The translations under genes were made by a program, and so were the position numbers. The notes beneath the pieces are model-generated. The model had not been told where the DNA came from, did not search any database, and saw only the letters and a list, made by a program, of their open reading frames with translations. Positions 17,177-25,827 of a stretch of 64,000 bases of DNA are shown in pieces (the stretch's first letter is position 1; each line of letters starts with the position of its first letter). The stretch spans positions 62,001 through 126,000 of the forward strand of contig NZ_CP024895.1 of NCBI RefSeq assembly GCF_002796545.1. Reading direction: 5' to 3'. The stretch comes from Amycolatopsis sp. AA4. GTDB lineage: Bacteria; Actinomycetota; Actinomycetes; Mycobacteriales; Pseudonocardiaceae.

Positions 17177-17310
17177 CAAGGGGGGTCCTTGCGATGGTCG
17201 TCGTGTCCGGGGCGGCGCCAGGCGGCGGGCCGGGACATCGAGCGTCCCGGTCCGCCGCTGGTGTCATCCGCCCAAGGCGAATTCGGTTTGTGCCGGTGCG
17301 GCATTCGCGG

Positions 17311-17910
17311 CTAGGTCTCCGGGGTGTCTCTCGGGACGGACGGGTCGACGAACAGCGCGGCGTCGGCCATGTCCTTGAACGCCCAGTCGCCGACGACCGG
17401 CTGTGCGACGGCCGCCACCAGGAAGCAGCCGATCCCGACCAGAGCGGCGGGCACGTCGCCGTACCAGTCCTGCACCACGACGGCCGTGCACGCCGCGAAC
17501 CCCGCGGCCAATACCAGGTCGACCCACCCGTTGGGTTTCCGGAGGCTCCGGAGCAGCGGGTGCCCGGACGCGATCTCGGCGCGTCGCTTGCGCATCTCCT
17601 CGAACCGTTCCTCTTGCAGCTGGCCCTTGGTGAGCTGGCGCCGCGCCCGGTCGCGGCGCTTCCGGACGATCCTGACGATGTTCCGCGCCATCAGCCCGAC
17701 CACGACCCCGAGCAGCACCGCCACGAGCGGGAGAGCCCACGGCGGCACGTGCCACAGCGCGATCACCCCGAACATCCGCATGTAGGTCTCTACCAGGAAG
17801 ATCAGCACCACCAGCAGGCCCTTCGCGGTCTGCCGCGCCGCGTGCCGCTGGTAGGCCTTGTCCGCTTCGTCCTGCAGCGTGTCGAGCGCGTTGTCCTCGT
17901 CGTCGATCAT
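17311..17910 (-). CDS. Membrane protein with four predicted helices
   Basis: 199 residues from ATG 17910 (overlaps the upstream TGA). Helices: TAKGLLVVLIFLVETYMRMFG, WALPLVAVLLGVVVGLMARNI, then after a charged region (RIVRKRRDRARRQLTKGQLQ) VDLVLAAGFAACTAVVV and AALVGIGCFLVAAVAQPVVG. The charged middle is probably cytoplasmic and helical. No family recognised. It sits 131 bp before the HTH gene on the same strand. Confidence 0.65.
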   Translation of the reverse strand: MIDDEDNALDTLQDEADKAYQRHAARQTAKGLLVVLIFLVETYMRMFGVIALWHVPPWALPLVAVLLGVVVGLMARNIVRIVRKRRDRARRQLTKGQLQEERFEEMRKRRAEIASGHPLLRSLRKPNGWVDLVLAAGFAACTAVVVQDWYGDVPAALVGIGCFLVAAVAQPVVGDWAFKDMADAALFVDPSVPRDTPET

Positions 17911-18247
17911 CGCGAGTTCTTCCGTTCCTGGATGGTGGGCGGCCGGAGCAGTCCCGCTTCGCGGGCGGCCTTGTCGGTGAGCCGGGCGAAATTGACGGTC
18001 TCGATCCGTCCGTTCTTCCGGGCGTCCTCGCTCGATCGGGGGCGGTTGAGGTACCAGCCTCGTCTGGCGGCATCGGGATCTTGTTGAGCCGGTCGAGGGC
18101 GTCGGCGAGGATCTCCGCGGCCTGGTCGCGGTCCTCTTCGGCACGACGTGCCGCCCATGCCTCTTCCTCGACCCACGCGGCCGCGACGTCGCGCTTTCTC
18201 TTGTTGCAGCACGTGTTTCGGCCGAGAACGGGGCTGTTTCGGGTCAC
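17907..18247 (-). pseudogene. Frameshifted small helical protein
   Basis: From GTG 18247 one frame reads VTRNSPVLGRNTCCNKRKR, then VEEEAWAARRAEEDRDQ and ILADALDRLNKIPMPPDEA; near 18050-18060 the coding character jumps to a second frame that reads GWYLNRPRSSEDARKNGRI, then ETVNFARLTDKAAREAGLL and RPPTIQERKNSR, ending in an ATGA overlap with the membrane protein gene. The two halves join naturally at DEA/GWYLNRP. A one-base indel or a base-call error is the simplest reading; programmed frameshifting has no visible slippery site. Confidence 0.5.
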
Positions 18248-18615
18248 GTCCCGGCGGGACTGTCCGACGCGATGTCGGGGTTGTTCATTGCGGGCGCTGC
18301 GCGGCGGCCTTCGCCCGCCTGGCGCGTGACGACTCGTCTCACAGCGGACGGATCGACATCTCTGCTTCGATCGCCGGTGCTGCTGGCCTTCGCACGGCCG
18401 ACATAGCGAATTCCTCGTCTGGGCGAGCCCGGCAGCGTCCATGAGGGACAGAGGCCCCGCAGCCGGGAAGGTTTGCGTCGGCGGCACTGCCACAGTCGTG
18501 TTCACCAGCGGCTGCCTCGGCGTCGGCGGGCATGCAGCGGTCGATCGCGTTTGGTGCGTCGGCCGGGGGTGAGCATGAGCGCGCTGTCCCGATCCGGGAG
18601 GCGAGTGAGGGGGCG
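18248..18615 (-). other. Stretch with only very short frames
   Basis: GAGGAATTCGCT-ATG near 18398 could start a 21-residue peptide (MSAVRRPAAPAIEAEMSIRP). A 14-residue frame (MNNPDIASDSPAGT) ends by GTGA at the start of the frameshifted gene and might be a leader peptide. No larger gene is convincing. Confidence 0.3.
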
Positions 18616-19224
18616 TCATCGGCAGCCGAGGGCATCGAGGATGCGGCGGGTTTCGACGTTGGCCGGGGCGATGCCGCGGTCGGGCGGTTCGCTGCTGTCG
18701 GACGAGGGCGGGCGGGGGTTGATTCGGGTGAAGCGGATCTCGGGCCCGTGTTCCGGCTGGAGTGTGATGGTGCCGAGCCCGTATTTCGTCAGCAGCAGGG
18801 CGTCTTCGTCGTAGGCGGTGCCTTTGAGGCAGCCGTCGAAGTACGTGCCGATGCGGGTGGCCTCGTCGTGCCCGCGCTCCGGGAGTCCGACGGCGAGGAG
18901 ACAGAGGGCAGGGACCAGCGGGACGAGGCCGTGCTCGAAAGCTGAGGTCGCGTCAATGCCTGGGCCGAGCCAGATCGCGAGCACCGTCCCGGCCGCTCCG
19001 CCGACGGTGGCCGTGACGTACGCCACCAGGACAGGGTCCGCGCTGCTCGGAGTGAGCGCGACCGCGCCGAGAGCGGACCAGCCGATCCACCCCACCGCGG
19101 TGATCCACTGCCCGGTGTCGAAAGGACCGTCGGTCTTGTCGCGGGGGCTGCGGCAGACGGAACGGAGTCGGCCGCGGCCGGTGAGGCGGCGCGCGGCCGC
19201 GCCCCAGGTGCTGCGGAGGAACAT
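18616..19224 (-). CDS. Membrane protein, unknown function
   Basis: 202 residues from ATG 19224, GAGG 9 nt upstream; a longer frame upstream is Pro-rich shadow. Three hydrophobic segments: WITAVGWIGWSALGAVAL, DPVLVAYVTATVGGAAGTVLAI and GLVPLVPALCLLAVGL. The C-terminal third is soluble with FDGCLKGTAYDEDALLLTKYG and EIRFTRINPRPPS. Family not recognised. It is followed 391 bp later on the same strand only by decayed frames. Confidence 0.6.
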   Translation of the reverse strand: MFLRSTWGAAARRLTGRGRLRSVCRSPRDKTDGPFDTGQWITAVGWIGWSALGAVALTPSSADPVLVAYVTATVGGAAGTVLAIWLGPGIDATSAFEHGLVPLVPALCLLAVGLPERGHDEATRIGTYFDGCLKGTAYDEDALLLTKYGLGTITLQPEHGPEIRFTRINPRPPSSDSSEPPDRGIAPANVETRRILDALGCR

Positions 19225-19333
19225 CGGAGTGACCTCGTTGCGGTGAAGGTGTTCGTGGCGATCGGGCGGGAGCGATGGCGCGGAAGGTGGCGGGCCGGGG
19301 CCGCGGGGATCGCGCGGTCCCGGCCCGCCGGTG

Positions 19334-20206
19334 TCAGCCGGCTTGCGCGGAATCGTGTTGCGCGGGGCCGTGGGTTGTGGCCGGTGCGGGGATTCGCCCG
19401 CGGGCCACGTCGAACATCCAGGCCCGGTAAGCCGCAGAGCTGGTGTACACGGTCGGTGCTTCACCGGGCAGCGGTTTCGAAGCCCGGCTGCAGATGCCGA
19501 CCAGCATCGGCACCCCGTCCTCGTCGACGACGACGGCGGGGCCGCCGGAGTCGCCGGGGCCGGGACCGTCGGTGCCGTGCGGGTTGTTCGTGCAGATCTC
19601 GTTGCGGGTGATGCCCGCGTCGGCGCACTTCCACGCCGGGATCACCCGGGTGTCGAGCTGCTGCAACTGCGTGGGCAGCGGCCCGGAGCCGTCGGGATTC
19701 CACACGCCCCAGCCGTAGAGCCGGATGGCGGCGCCCGGCCGGGCTTCGCGCGGGGCGACTCGGATCGGCTGGATGTCGACCGGATTCTCCAGCCGCAGCA
19801 TCGCGTTGTCGAGCATGGGATCGCTGCCCCACTTCCACCGGGGATCGACGACGACCTGCACCACGTTGCGGATTTCGCCGCCCTGGGTGCGGTCTTTAGA
19901 CCCGACCTGGACGGAGAACTTCTTGTCCGCGGTGGGGATCGGGTCGCTTCCGCCCGGCTCGTCGGTGACGCAGTGCGCCGCCGTCGCGACCCAGCCGGGA
20001 AATACCAGCGCTCCGCCGCACGTGTGGTGGTCGACCACATTGTGCTTGATCGCGGTGTAGCGGATCGAGGCGACGTAGCCGGTGTCGCCGGTGGCCTTGG
20101 TGCCGCCGACGATGTGCGCGTGCGCGTCGGCCGAGGCGGTGTTCGCCCCGCACAGCGCGGACAGGGCGAACGCGACGCCGGCGAGCGCCGCGATGTTTCT
20201 CTTCAT
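19334..20206 (-). CDS. Secreted trypsin-like (S1) serine protease
   Basis: 290 residues, ATG 20206 behind AAAGGAA. A Sec signal ends at ASA (residue ~26), then a short propeptide DAHAH and the mature N terminus IVGG (32-35). The catalytic triad is complete: TAAHC with His78, LDNAMLRL with Asp133, and PGDSGGP with Ser220. Cys pairs C63/C79 and others fit the fold. As a zymogen with a five-residue pro segment it needs cleavage after His31, which is unusual because most are cut after Arg or Lys; an in vivo activating protease with other specificity is implied. The tail after the last helix (~20 residues) is disordered. It is the last gene on the strand below the conservon. Confidence 0.9.
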   Translation of the reverse strand: MKRNIAALAGVAFALSALCGANTASADAHAHIVGGTKATGDTGYVASIRYTAIKHNVVDHHTCGGALVFPGWVATAAHCVTDEPGGSDPIPTADKKFSVQVGSKDRTQGGEIRNVVQVVVDPRWKWGSDPMLDNAMLRLENPVDIQPIRVAPREARPGAAIRLYGWGVWNPDGSGPLPTQLQQLDTRVIPAWKCADAGITRNEICTNNPHGTDGPGPGDSGGPAVVVDEDGVPMLVGICSRASKPLPGEAPTVYTSSAAYRAWMFDVARGRIPAPATTHGPAQHDSAQAG

Positions 20207-20363
20207 GGGTTCCTTTCTGTCGACAATGGACGGTTTCTGCCTTCCCTCTGCGGAAATCGTCGGTCCCGCAGCCGGGAAACTGGGGGGGTGCGGCGTGGCG
20301 TCGTGCTCGGCGGTCGCCGCAGGATCCAGGTGGGGCACCGGGGCGAAGCAGACTTGTGCGCCG

Positions 20364-21659
20364 TTACGTCGGTTGTCCGTCCGGACTGTCCAGTCGCACC
20401 GGAAGCCGGGCGGGGGAGTTGGCGAACAGCGACTGCAGCGGGGGCAGGGAGTCCGGTTCGTCGGCGAGGGCCAGGTGCGGGTACCGGTCGAACAGCGCCG
20501 CCAGGGCGACGGTTCCTTGCAGGCGTGCGAGGTGCGCGCCGAGGCACAGGTGCGGGCCGCCGCCGAAGGCGAGGTGTTTGGCCGGGGTGCGGTGCAGGTC
20601 GAAGGCGTCGGCGTCGGGGCCGTGGCGGTCGGTGTCGCGTCCGGCGCTGCTGTATCCGGCGAGGACGAGGTCGCCGGCGGGGATGGCGGTGCCGGCGATC
20701 GTGATGTCGGCCAGCGGGTACCGGGCGGGGAAGTTGCCGACGGGACCGGTGTGGCGCAACGATTCCTCGACGACGCGCGGCCACATGTCCGGGCCGCCGT
20801 CGCGGGCGGCGCGCAACTGGTCGGGGTGGGTCAGCAGAGCCAGGGATGCGTTCGCCAGGAGGCTCGCGGTGGTCTCGTGTCCGGCGGTGAGCAGGAGCCA
20901 CAGGGTGTCGATCAGCTCGTCGACCGACAGCGGCTTGGTGTCCTCGCTTTTCGACGGCGTGTTCGTGTCCGCGGTGGGGTTGCAGAGGTCGATCAGCGCG
21001 GTGGTGAGGTCGTCGCCGGGTTCGTTGCGGCGCAGGGTGACGAGCCTGCGCAGGAGGTGGTGGCGGGTGTGCTGGATGTGGGTGGCTTCGCTTGCGGTGA
21101 GGGTGCTGTCGAACAGGCGCTGGACCAGGTCCGCGAGTAGCGGCCGCCAGTCGTCGGGGACGCCGACGAGGTCGCAGATGACGGTCAGCGGGACCTGGTC
21201 GGCGAAATGCGCGCGCAGGTCCACGATGCCGTCGGGGCCGGCGTGGCGGGGGAGGGTGTCGAGCAGTCCGGCGGCGACCGTCTGGATGCGGGGGCGCATG
21301 GCGGCGACGCGGGCGGGGGTGAAGACCTTGGCGACCGGGCGGCGTAAACGAAGGTGGTCGTCGCCGTCGGCGTAGACCATGTTGTCGACTTTGAACATGC
21401 CCAGCAGCGGCCAATCCGCGGGGACGCTGCCGTCGGCGAACGCGGCCCAGTTCCGCCAGTCCTTGCTGACCTCGGGGTGGGCGAGCAGTGCGGCGATCGC
21501 GTCGTGGCGGGTGATCAGCCATGCGGGTACGTCGCCGGGCAGCACGACGCGCACGACGGGCCCGGCCGCGCGCAGCCGGGCGGCTTCGCCGGCGCGGTCG
21601 GCGGCGGTCGGGTCGAGGCGGAACGGGCCGGGCGCGGTCGGTTGGGGGTCATGCGGCAT
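20364..21659 (-). CDS. Cytochrome P450, conservon-associated (CYP154-like)
   Basis: 431 residues. P450 landmarks are all present: AGHETTASLLANA (oxygen-binding I helix), ESLR (ExxR of helix K), and FGGGPHLCLGAHLARLQ with the heme Cys. It overlaps the preceding P450 gene by 11 nt, so the two are translated together with cvnABCD. In Streptomyces some conservons carry a P450 pair of the CYP157 and CYP154 families; I assign this one to the CYP154 position by order and by intact motifs. Substrate unknown; redox partners are not encoded nearby. Confidence 0.88.
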   Translation of the reverse strand: MPHDPQPTAPGPFRLDPTAADRAGEAARLRAAGPVVRVVLPGDVPAWLITRHDAIAALLAHPEVSKDWRNWAAFADGSVPADWPLLGMFKVDNMVYADGDDHLRLRRPVAKVFTPARVAAMRPRIQTVAAGLLDTLPRHAGPDGIVDLRAHFADQVPLTVICDLVGVPDDWRPLLADLVQRLFDSTLTASEATHIQHTRHHLLRRLVTLRRNEPGDDLTTALIDLCNPTADTNTPSKSEDTKPLSVDELIDTLWLLLTAGHETTASLLANASLALLTHPDQLRAARDGGPDMWPRVVEESLRHTGPVGNFPARYPLADITIAGTAIPAGDLVLAGYSSAGRDTDRHGPDADAFDLHRTPAKHLAFGGGPHLCLGAHLARLQGTVALAALFDRYPHLALADEPDSLPPLQSLFANSPARLPVRLDSPDGQPT

Positions 21660-22926
21660 GTCCGGGCTCCTGGCGGTCGGCGGTGCGGGTGGCGAGGACG
21701 GGCAGGTGCGCGGGGCCGCGCGTCCACGGGGAGGGCTGCAGAGTGATGCGGCGGGGCTCGATCGCGAGCCGCGCGTCGGGCAGCTGGTGCAGGGCGGTTT
21801 CGACCGCGGTGCGGGCGATGAGCCGTCCGGCGCGCTGGGCGGGGCAGGCGTGGTGCCCGACGCCCCAGGCGAAGTGGGCGCGGTTGCCGACCGCGGGCCA
21901 GTCCTCGCCGTCGCGGCGGATCTGCGGGTCGGCGTTGGCTGCGGCGAACGCGAGGATCAGCGGGTCGCCTTTCGCGATGTGCCGTCCGCCGATAACGGTG
22001 TCGCACAAGGCGTAGCGGGCGGGCATGTTGCACATCGGCGGGTCGAGCCACAGGACCTCGTCGAGCGCGTGGTCGATGCCGAGGCGCCCGCCGCGCACCC
22101 GGGCGGCGAACCGCTCGTCGGTGAGCAGGATGCGCAGGGTGTGCCCGATCCACACGGTGGTGGTCTCCCACCCGGCCGACATCATCAGCACCATCGACTG
22201 CACGATCTCCGCGTCGCCGCGCAGGTTGGGGTGCGCCAGGAACGCGGTGGTGAGATCGTCCTCGCCGGGGCGGGCGCGGTGCTCGGCGAGGACGCGGGCG
22301 AGGATGTCCTCGAGTTCCGCGTTGCCGGCCTGGGAGTCCTCGCCGGAGCCGAACAGCGCGATCAGGCAGCGCTGCAGGTCCTCGGACAGGTCGGGGTCGA
22401 TGCCGAACAACCCGGCGACGGTCAGCATCGGGACCTGCCGGGCGTAGCCGGCGACCAAGTCGGCTTCGCCGGTGTCCGGGAGCCGGGCGAGGAGCCGTTC
22501 GCAGGTGGCGCGCACGATCCGGGCCATCCGCGGCTCGGAGAGCCCGGCGAGTCCCTGGACCAGCGGGGCGCGCAGCCGCGCATGCCTTTCGCCGTCGGCG
22601 AAATACGCGTTGTCGCGGGGGAACATCATCGGCGCGAGGCCGGAGTCTGCGGGAACGCCGCCCTCGGCGTACTGGCGCCACTGGGCGGGGTTGCGGGCGA
22701 AGCGCACGTCGTCGCGGGAGACGGTGCGGACGTGTTCGTAGTCCATCACCAGCCAGGCGGGCACGCCGTCGGCGAGAGCGACCGGGGCGATCGGCAGACC
22801 GTCCCAGCGGGCGCGCAGGGCGGCGTAGGCGGCCTGCGGATCGACGCAGACGGTGGTGTCGGTCAAGGGCCGCAAACCGGTGAGCTGGTCGAGCGGCACC
22901 TTGGGCGGGGCGAGCGGGTCGGTCAT
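21649..22926 (-). CDS. Cytochrome P450 without ExxR (CYP157-like), conservon-associated
   Basis: 425 residues from ATG 22926 (ATGA overlap with the GTPase gene). The I helix (MMSAGWETTTVW) and heme loop (FAWGVGHHACPAQRAG) are conserved, but helix K reads DEVLWLDPP: Glu is kept and the Arg of ExxR is Trp. This replacement is known for CYP157 enzymes of Streptomyces (EQSLW in CYP157C1), which still bind heme. The paired P450 downstream has a normal ExxR. The gene order cvnA-B-C-D-P450-P450 supports a CYP157/CYP154 pair. Confidence 0.88.
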   Translation of the reverse strand: MTDPLAPPKVPLDQLTGLRPLTDTTVCVDPQAAYAALRARWDGLPIAPVALADGVPAWLVMDYEHVRTVSRDDVRFARNPAQWRQYAEGGVPADSGLAPMMFPRDNAYFADGERHARLRAPLVQGLAGLSEPRMARIVRATCERLLARLPDTGEADLVAGYARQVPMLTVAGLFGIDPDLSEDLQRCLIALFGSGEDSQAGNAELEDILARVLAEHRARPGEDDLTTAFLAHPNLRGDAEIVQSMVLMMSAGWETTTVWIGHTLRILLTDERFAARVRGGRLGIDHALDEVLWLDPPMCNMPARYALCDTVIGGRHIAKGDPLILAFAAANADPQIRRDGEDWPAVGNRAHFAWGVGHHACPAQRAGRLIARTAVETALHQLPDARLAIEPRRITLQPSPWTRGPAHLPVLATRTADRQEPGHAA

Positions 22927-23540
22927 CGGGGGGATGCCTCCGGGCAGTCGTGGCGGGCGAGGGCATGGGCGACGACACGGCACAGCGCAGTGATCGAGGA
23001 GCGACGGTCGCGGGCGTCGCAGTGCCCGAGCGGGATCCGCGGGTTCAGGTCCAGCGCGGCGCGGATTTCTGCGTCGTCGTAGACGGGGGCGTCGGGGAAG
23101 TCGTTGACGGCGACGACATAGGGCAGGCCGCGGTCGTCGAGGTGGTCCAGCACGGGGAAGCACGCGTCGAGGCGGCGAACGTCGACCAGAACCACCGCGC
23201 CGATCGCGCCCAGGACCAGGTCGCCCCACATCGCCCGGAACCGGTCTTGGCCGGGGAGTCCGAACAGGTAGAGCACGATCCGGGCCTCGGGCAGGGTGAT
23301 GCGGCCGAAGTCCAACGCGACGGTCGTGGTCGTTTTCGCCTCGACGCCCTCCAGCGGGTCGAGGTCCGCGCCGGCGGCGGTGAGGGGTTCCTCGGTGCGC
23401 AGCGGCGCGATCTCGCTGACGGCGCCGACCAGGGTGGTCTTGCCGACGGCGAACGGCCCGGCGACGAGGATCTTCGCCGTGCGCGTCACGTCGCGGGACA
23501 GGTGGATGTCCTCGTCCTGCTCAGAGCTTCTGGAGGCCAC
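22923..23540 (-). CDS. Conservon GTPase (CvnD-like)
   Basis: 205 residues from GTG 23540, which overlaps the DUF742 gene by 20 nt. P-loop GPFAVGKT at 28-35, switch II LFGLPGQDRF (in place of DxxG), and VAVNDFPDAP for the NKxD motif, here NDF, as in other CvnD/MglA-like proteins. It would act as the GTP-binding switch of the membrane-bound CvnA-B-C-D complex. Its stop overlaps the first P450 (ATGA). Confidence 0.9.
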   Translation of the reverse strand: MASRSSEQDEDIHLSRDVTRTAKILVAGPFAVGKTTLVGAVSEIAPLRTEEPLTAAGADLDPLEGVEAKTTTTVALDFGRITLPEARIVLYLFGLPGQDRFRAMWGDLVLGAIGAVVLVDVRRLDACFPVLDHLDDRGLPYVVAVNDFPDAPVYDDAEIRAALDLNPRIPLGHCDARDRRSSITALCRVVAHALARHDCPEASPR

Positions 23541-23871
23541 GCAGCACCTTTTTCATGAACTCGGGGTCGGGGCTGTCGAGCTGTGCCTGTGCGTGCACGG
23601 CCAGCAAGCCGTCGTCGAGGAGATCGCTGACGAGCACGCGCGCGACGGTGATCGGGATCCGCTGCCGGGCCGCGGCCTCGGCCAGCGACAGCGGGCGGCG
23701 CAGATCCGCCAGCAGCGCCCGTTTCTCGCTGACCGATCCGGTGTCGGCGCATCCGGCCTCGGTCGTGCACAGCACCGTGTCCGGCAGCACCCGTGCGCGG
23801 GTCGGGCGGGTCCGCCCGCCGGTCATCACGTAGGCCGCCACCGGGCGGGCGGGAGCACCGTCGTCGCGCAC
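23521..23871 (-). CDS. DUF742 protein (CvnC-like)
   Basis: 116 residues from GTG 23871, three nt after the roadblock gene. Signature YVMTGGRTRPTR, RALLADLRRPLSLAEAAARQRIPITVARVLVSDLLDDGLLAV: a winged-helix-like DUF742 domain, and the terminal EFMKKVLRGLQKL. It is the third component of conservons and likely bridges roadblock protein and GTPase. Confidence 0.9.
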   Translation of the reverse strand: MRDDGAPARPVAAYVMTGGRTRPTRARVLPDTVLCTTEAGCADTGSVSEKRALLADLRRPLSLAEAAARQRIPITVARVLVSDLLDDGLLAVHAQAQLDSPDPEFMKKVLRGLQKL

Positions 23872-23874
23872 TGC

Positions 23875-24336
23875 TCAGCCTCGGGCGGGGGTGAACCAGG
23901 CGGCGTCGCCGGGCCGGGCGACGCGCTCGGCCATCGCGCTGGCGACGAGCGCAGCGCTGGCGCTGGCGGTGGTGAACACGGCCAGGCTCGCGAACAGGCT
24001 GCGCTCGTCGGGGGGCGCGGCGCTGCGGAGGAACATGCGGTGGCCCTCGGTGGCGCACATCCCGTCGCGGAACGGCTCGTCCGGCGCGCAGTCGCCCATT
24101 ACGGCGCGGGAGGCGGACAAGATGGCGCAGCAGCCCGCCGCGCGCTTCTCCGCGGCATCCCGACCGAGGTCTCCGCGGTAGTCGCGCAGCATGCCGTCGG
24201 CGGTGAACACGACGGCGAAGAGCACGTGGGGCAACTGGACGAGCTCCTCGAGCATCCACGCGTCGCGACTGGCCGCCGTGGTGTCGTCGCCGGTCGCGGG
24301 CGTGGTTTCGTCGCGGGTCGATGCGGGGTCGGTCAT
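23875..24336 (-). CDS. Roadblock/LC7 protein (CvnB-like)
   Basis: 153 residues from ATG 24336, overlapping the sensor gene by ATGA. The roadblock fold shows as WMLEELVQLPHVLFAVVFTADGMLRDY and a second half LFASLAVFTTASASAALVASAMAERV. In conservons it acts as a regulator of the GTPase. The N-terminal 25 residues are Thr/Asp-rich and disordered. A lone relative is at 30208-30657. Confidence 0.9.
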   Translation of the reverse strand: MTDPASTRDETTPATGDDTTAASRDAWMLEELVQLPHVLFAVVFTADGMLRDYRGDLGRDAAEKRAAGCCAILSASRAVMGDCAPDEPFRDGMCATEGHRMFLRSAAPPDERSLFASLAVFTTASASAALVASAMAERVARPGDAAWFTPARG

Positions 24337-25640
24337 GGCGTGTCCTCGGGAGTCGGCGCAGGGCGGGCGGGGTCGGAGGCGGCGGTGGCCGGCGGCGCGC
24401 CGTCGACCAGTTCGCCGTAGAACGCGGCGGCTTCGGCGGGGGACTGCGGACGGGGCGGGGTGCCGGCGGGCGTGCGGGCGGCGGGCTGGGCGGCCGGTGC
24501 GCTGCGCGAGCGCCGAGGGAGGCCGCCCGGGGTGGTCGGCACGGCCCGGCTTTCGGGGGCGGGAAGCGGAGCTTGCGGGACCAGGGTCGAGGGGGCGGGG
24601 TCGCGCCGCGGTCGCGGCGGTTCGGGCGGCTCGCACTCGGCGGCCGAGACGAGCAGATGACGCGGGACGGTCACCGCCGCGGCGAGGCCGCCCTGGACGG
24701 AACGGCCGAGGCGCACGGCGATGCCGTGCTCGTGGGCAAGGCGGCCGACTGCGGCCAGCCCGGTTTGGGGCGGCGTCCCGAGATCGGGCAGGCCGACCGG
24801 GACGCGGCCGGAGGCGCGGTCGTCGGCCCAGCGCAGCCGGTCGTCGCCGAGCCCGTTGCCGTCGTCGCGGACCTCGATCGCGTATCCGCAGTCGACCGGG
24901 GTGATCGTTACTGCCACCTTCGAGGACGGGGGCGAGGCTTGGGTCGCGTTGGCCAGCAGCGCGGCGACGATGTGGATGACCGGTTCGACCGCGTGCGCGA
25001 CGACGGCCGTGTCGGCGGTGTCCGGGCCGGTGACGCGCTGGTACGCCTCGATGCGCCCGGTCGCGGCCCGTACGACGTCGGCCAGCGACAGCGGATGCTG
25101 CCACTGCTGTCCCAGCCATCCGTCCAGCAGCACCGCCAGCGATTGCGTGCGGTGCGCCTGCTGGGCGGCAAGGTGGGAGATCCGGTAGGCGATCTCGGCA
25201 CGGCCGGCGTCGTCGAGATCGCCCGCGAGGAACAGCACCTCGGCCTGTTTGTGGATGCGGTGCGCCGCGTTCTGCCAGCTCGTCGCCAGTGCCAGTGCGC
25301 CGTCGCGGGCGGCGTCCGCGCGGTCGCGCACGTCGTCCAGCAGCCGTTCCACGAGCCCGGCCTTCGCGGAGGAGGCAGGGAACTCGCCCGGGTACGGCGG
25401 CTGCTCACCGTGCACGTACGCCTTGAGCTGTGCGATCACCGCGTCGACCAGGGCGGTGTCGGTGTCTGCCCGGTCCTGGGCTTCCGCGTCGGCCTGACGC
25501 CTCGCGTTGACCTCGCCGCGCAGCCGGATCACTTCTTCGCGCGTCTGGCGGGCCATTGCGGGAGACACCACGGGGGCGAGCCAGGACAGGGCGCGCACGG
25601 CGCGGCCGGCCAGGCCGCGTGCTGTTGTCGGAGTCTGCAT
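24333..25640 (-). CDS. Sensor-kinase-like conservon protein (CvnA-like)
   Basis: 435 residues from ATG 25640. A helical region (residues 25-200) with a conserved-His-like HRTQSLAVLLDGWLGQQWQHPLSLADVVRAATGRI is followed by an ATPase domain: N box LLANATQASPP, G1 EVRDDGNGLGDD and G2 TGLAAVGRLAHEHGIAVRL. The C-terminal ~110 residues are Pro/Ala-rich and disordered. There is no convincing transmembrane helix in the visible N terminus, shorter than usual CvnA proteins, so it may be membrane-associated only through partners. It heads the conservon operon; the 181 bp upstream hold its promoter. Confidence 0.85.
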   Translation of the reverse strand: MQTPTTARGLAGRAVRALSWLAPVVSPAMARQTREEVIRLRGEVNARRQADAEAQDRADTDTALVDAVIAQLKAYVHGEQPPYPGEFPASSAKAGLVERLLDDVRDRADAARDGALALATSWQNAAHRIHKQAEVLFLAGDLDDAGRAEIAYRISHLAAQQAHRTQSLAVLLDGWLGQQWQHPLSLADVVRAATGRIEAYQRVTGPDTADTAVVAHAVEPVIHIVAALLANATQASPPSSKVAVTITPVDCGYAIEVRDDGNGLGDDRLRWADDRASGRVPVGLPDLGTPPQTGLAAVGRLAHEHGIAVRLGRSVQGGLAAAVTVPRHLLVSAAECEPPEPPRPRRDPAPSTLVPQAPLPAPESRAVPTTPGGLPRRSRSAPAAQPAARTPAGTPPRPQSPAEAAAFYGELVDGAPPATAASDPARPAPTPEDTP

Positions 25641-25827
25641 GGTCACCTGATTCGTGAGTCGAGGGGATTCGGTCCTGGAAAGGACTGTCGAATGCGTGCG
25701 GGACGAGGCGGGGAAAGGCGGCGGTTCGAGGGGAGCGAACCGCTGCTGCCCCTCAGTAGGGCTGGGTCGTGCCGGTGCCGCGGGGGACCGTCGGGCCCGG
25801 GCCGATCCGGGCTGGGAAGCTGCGTGG

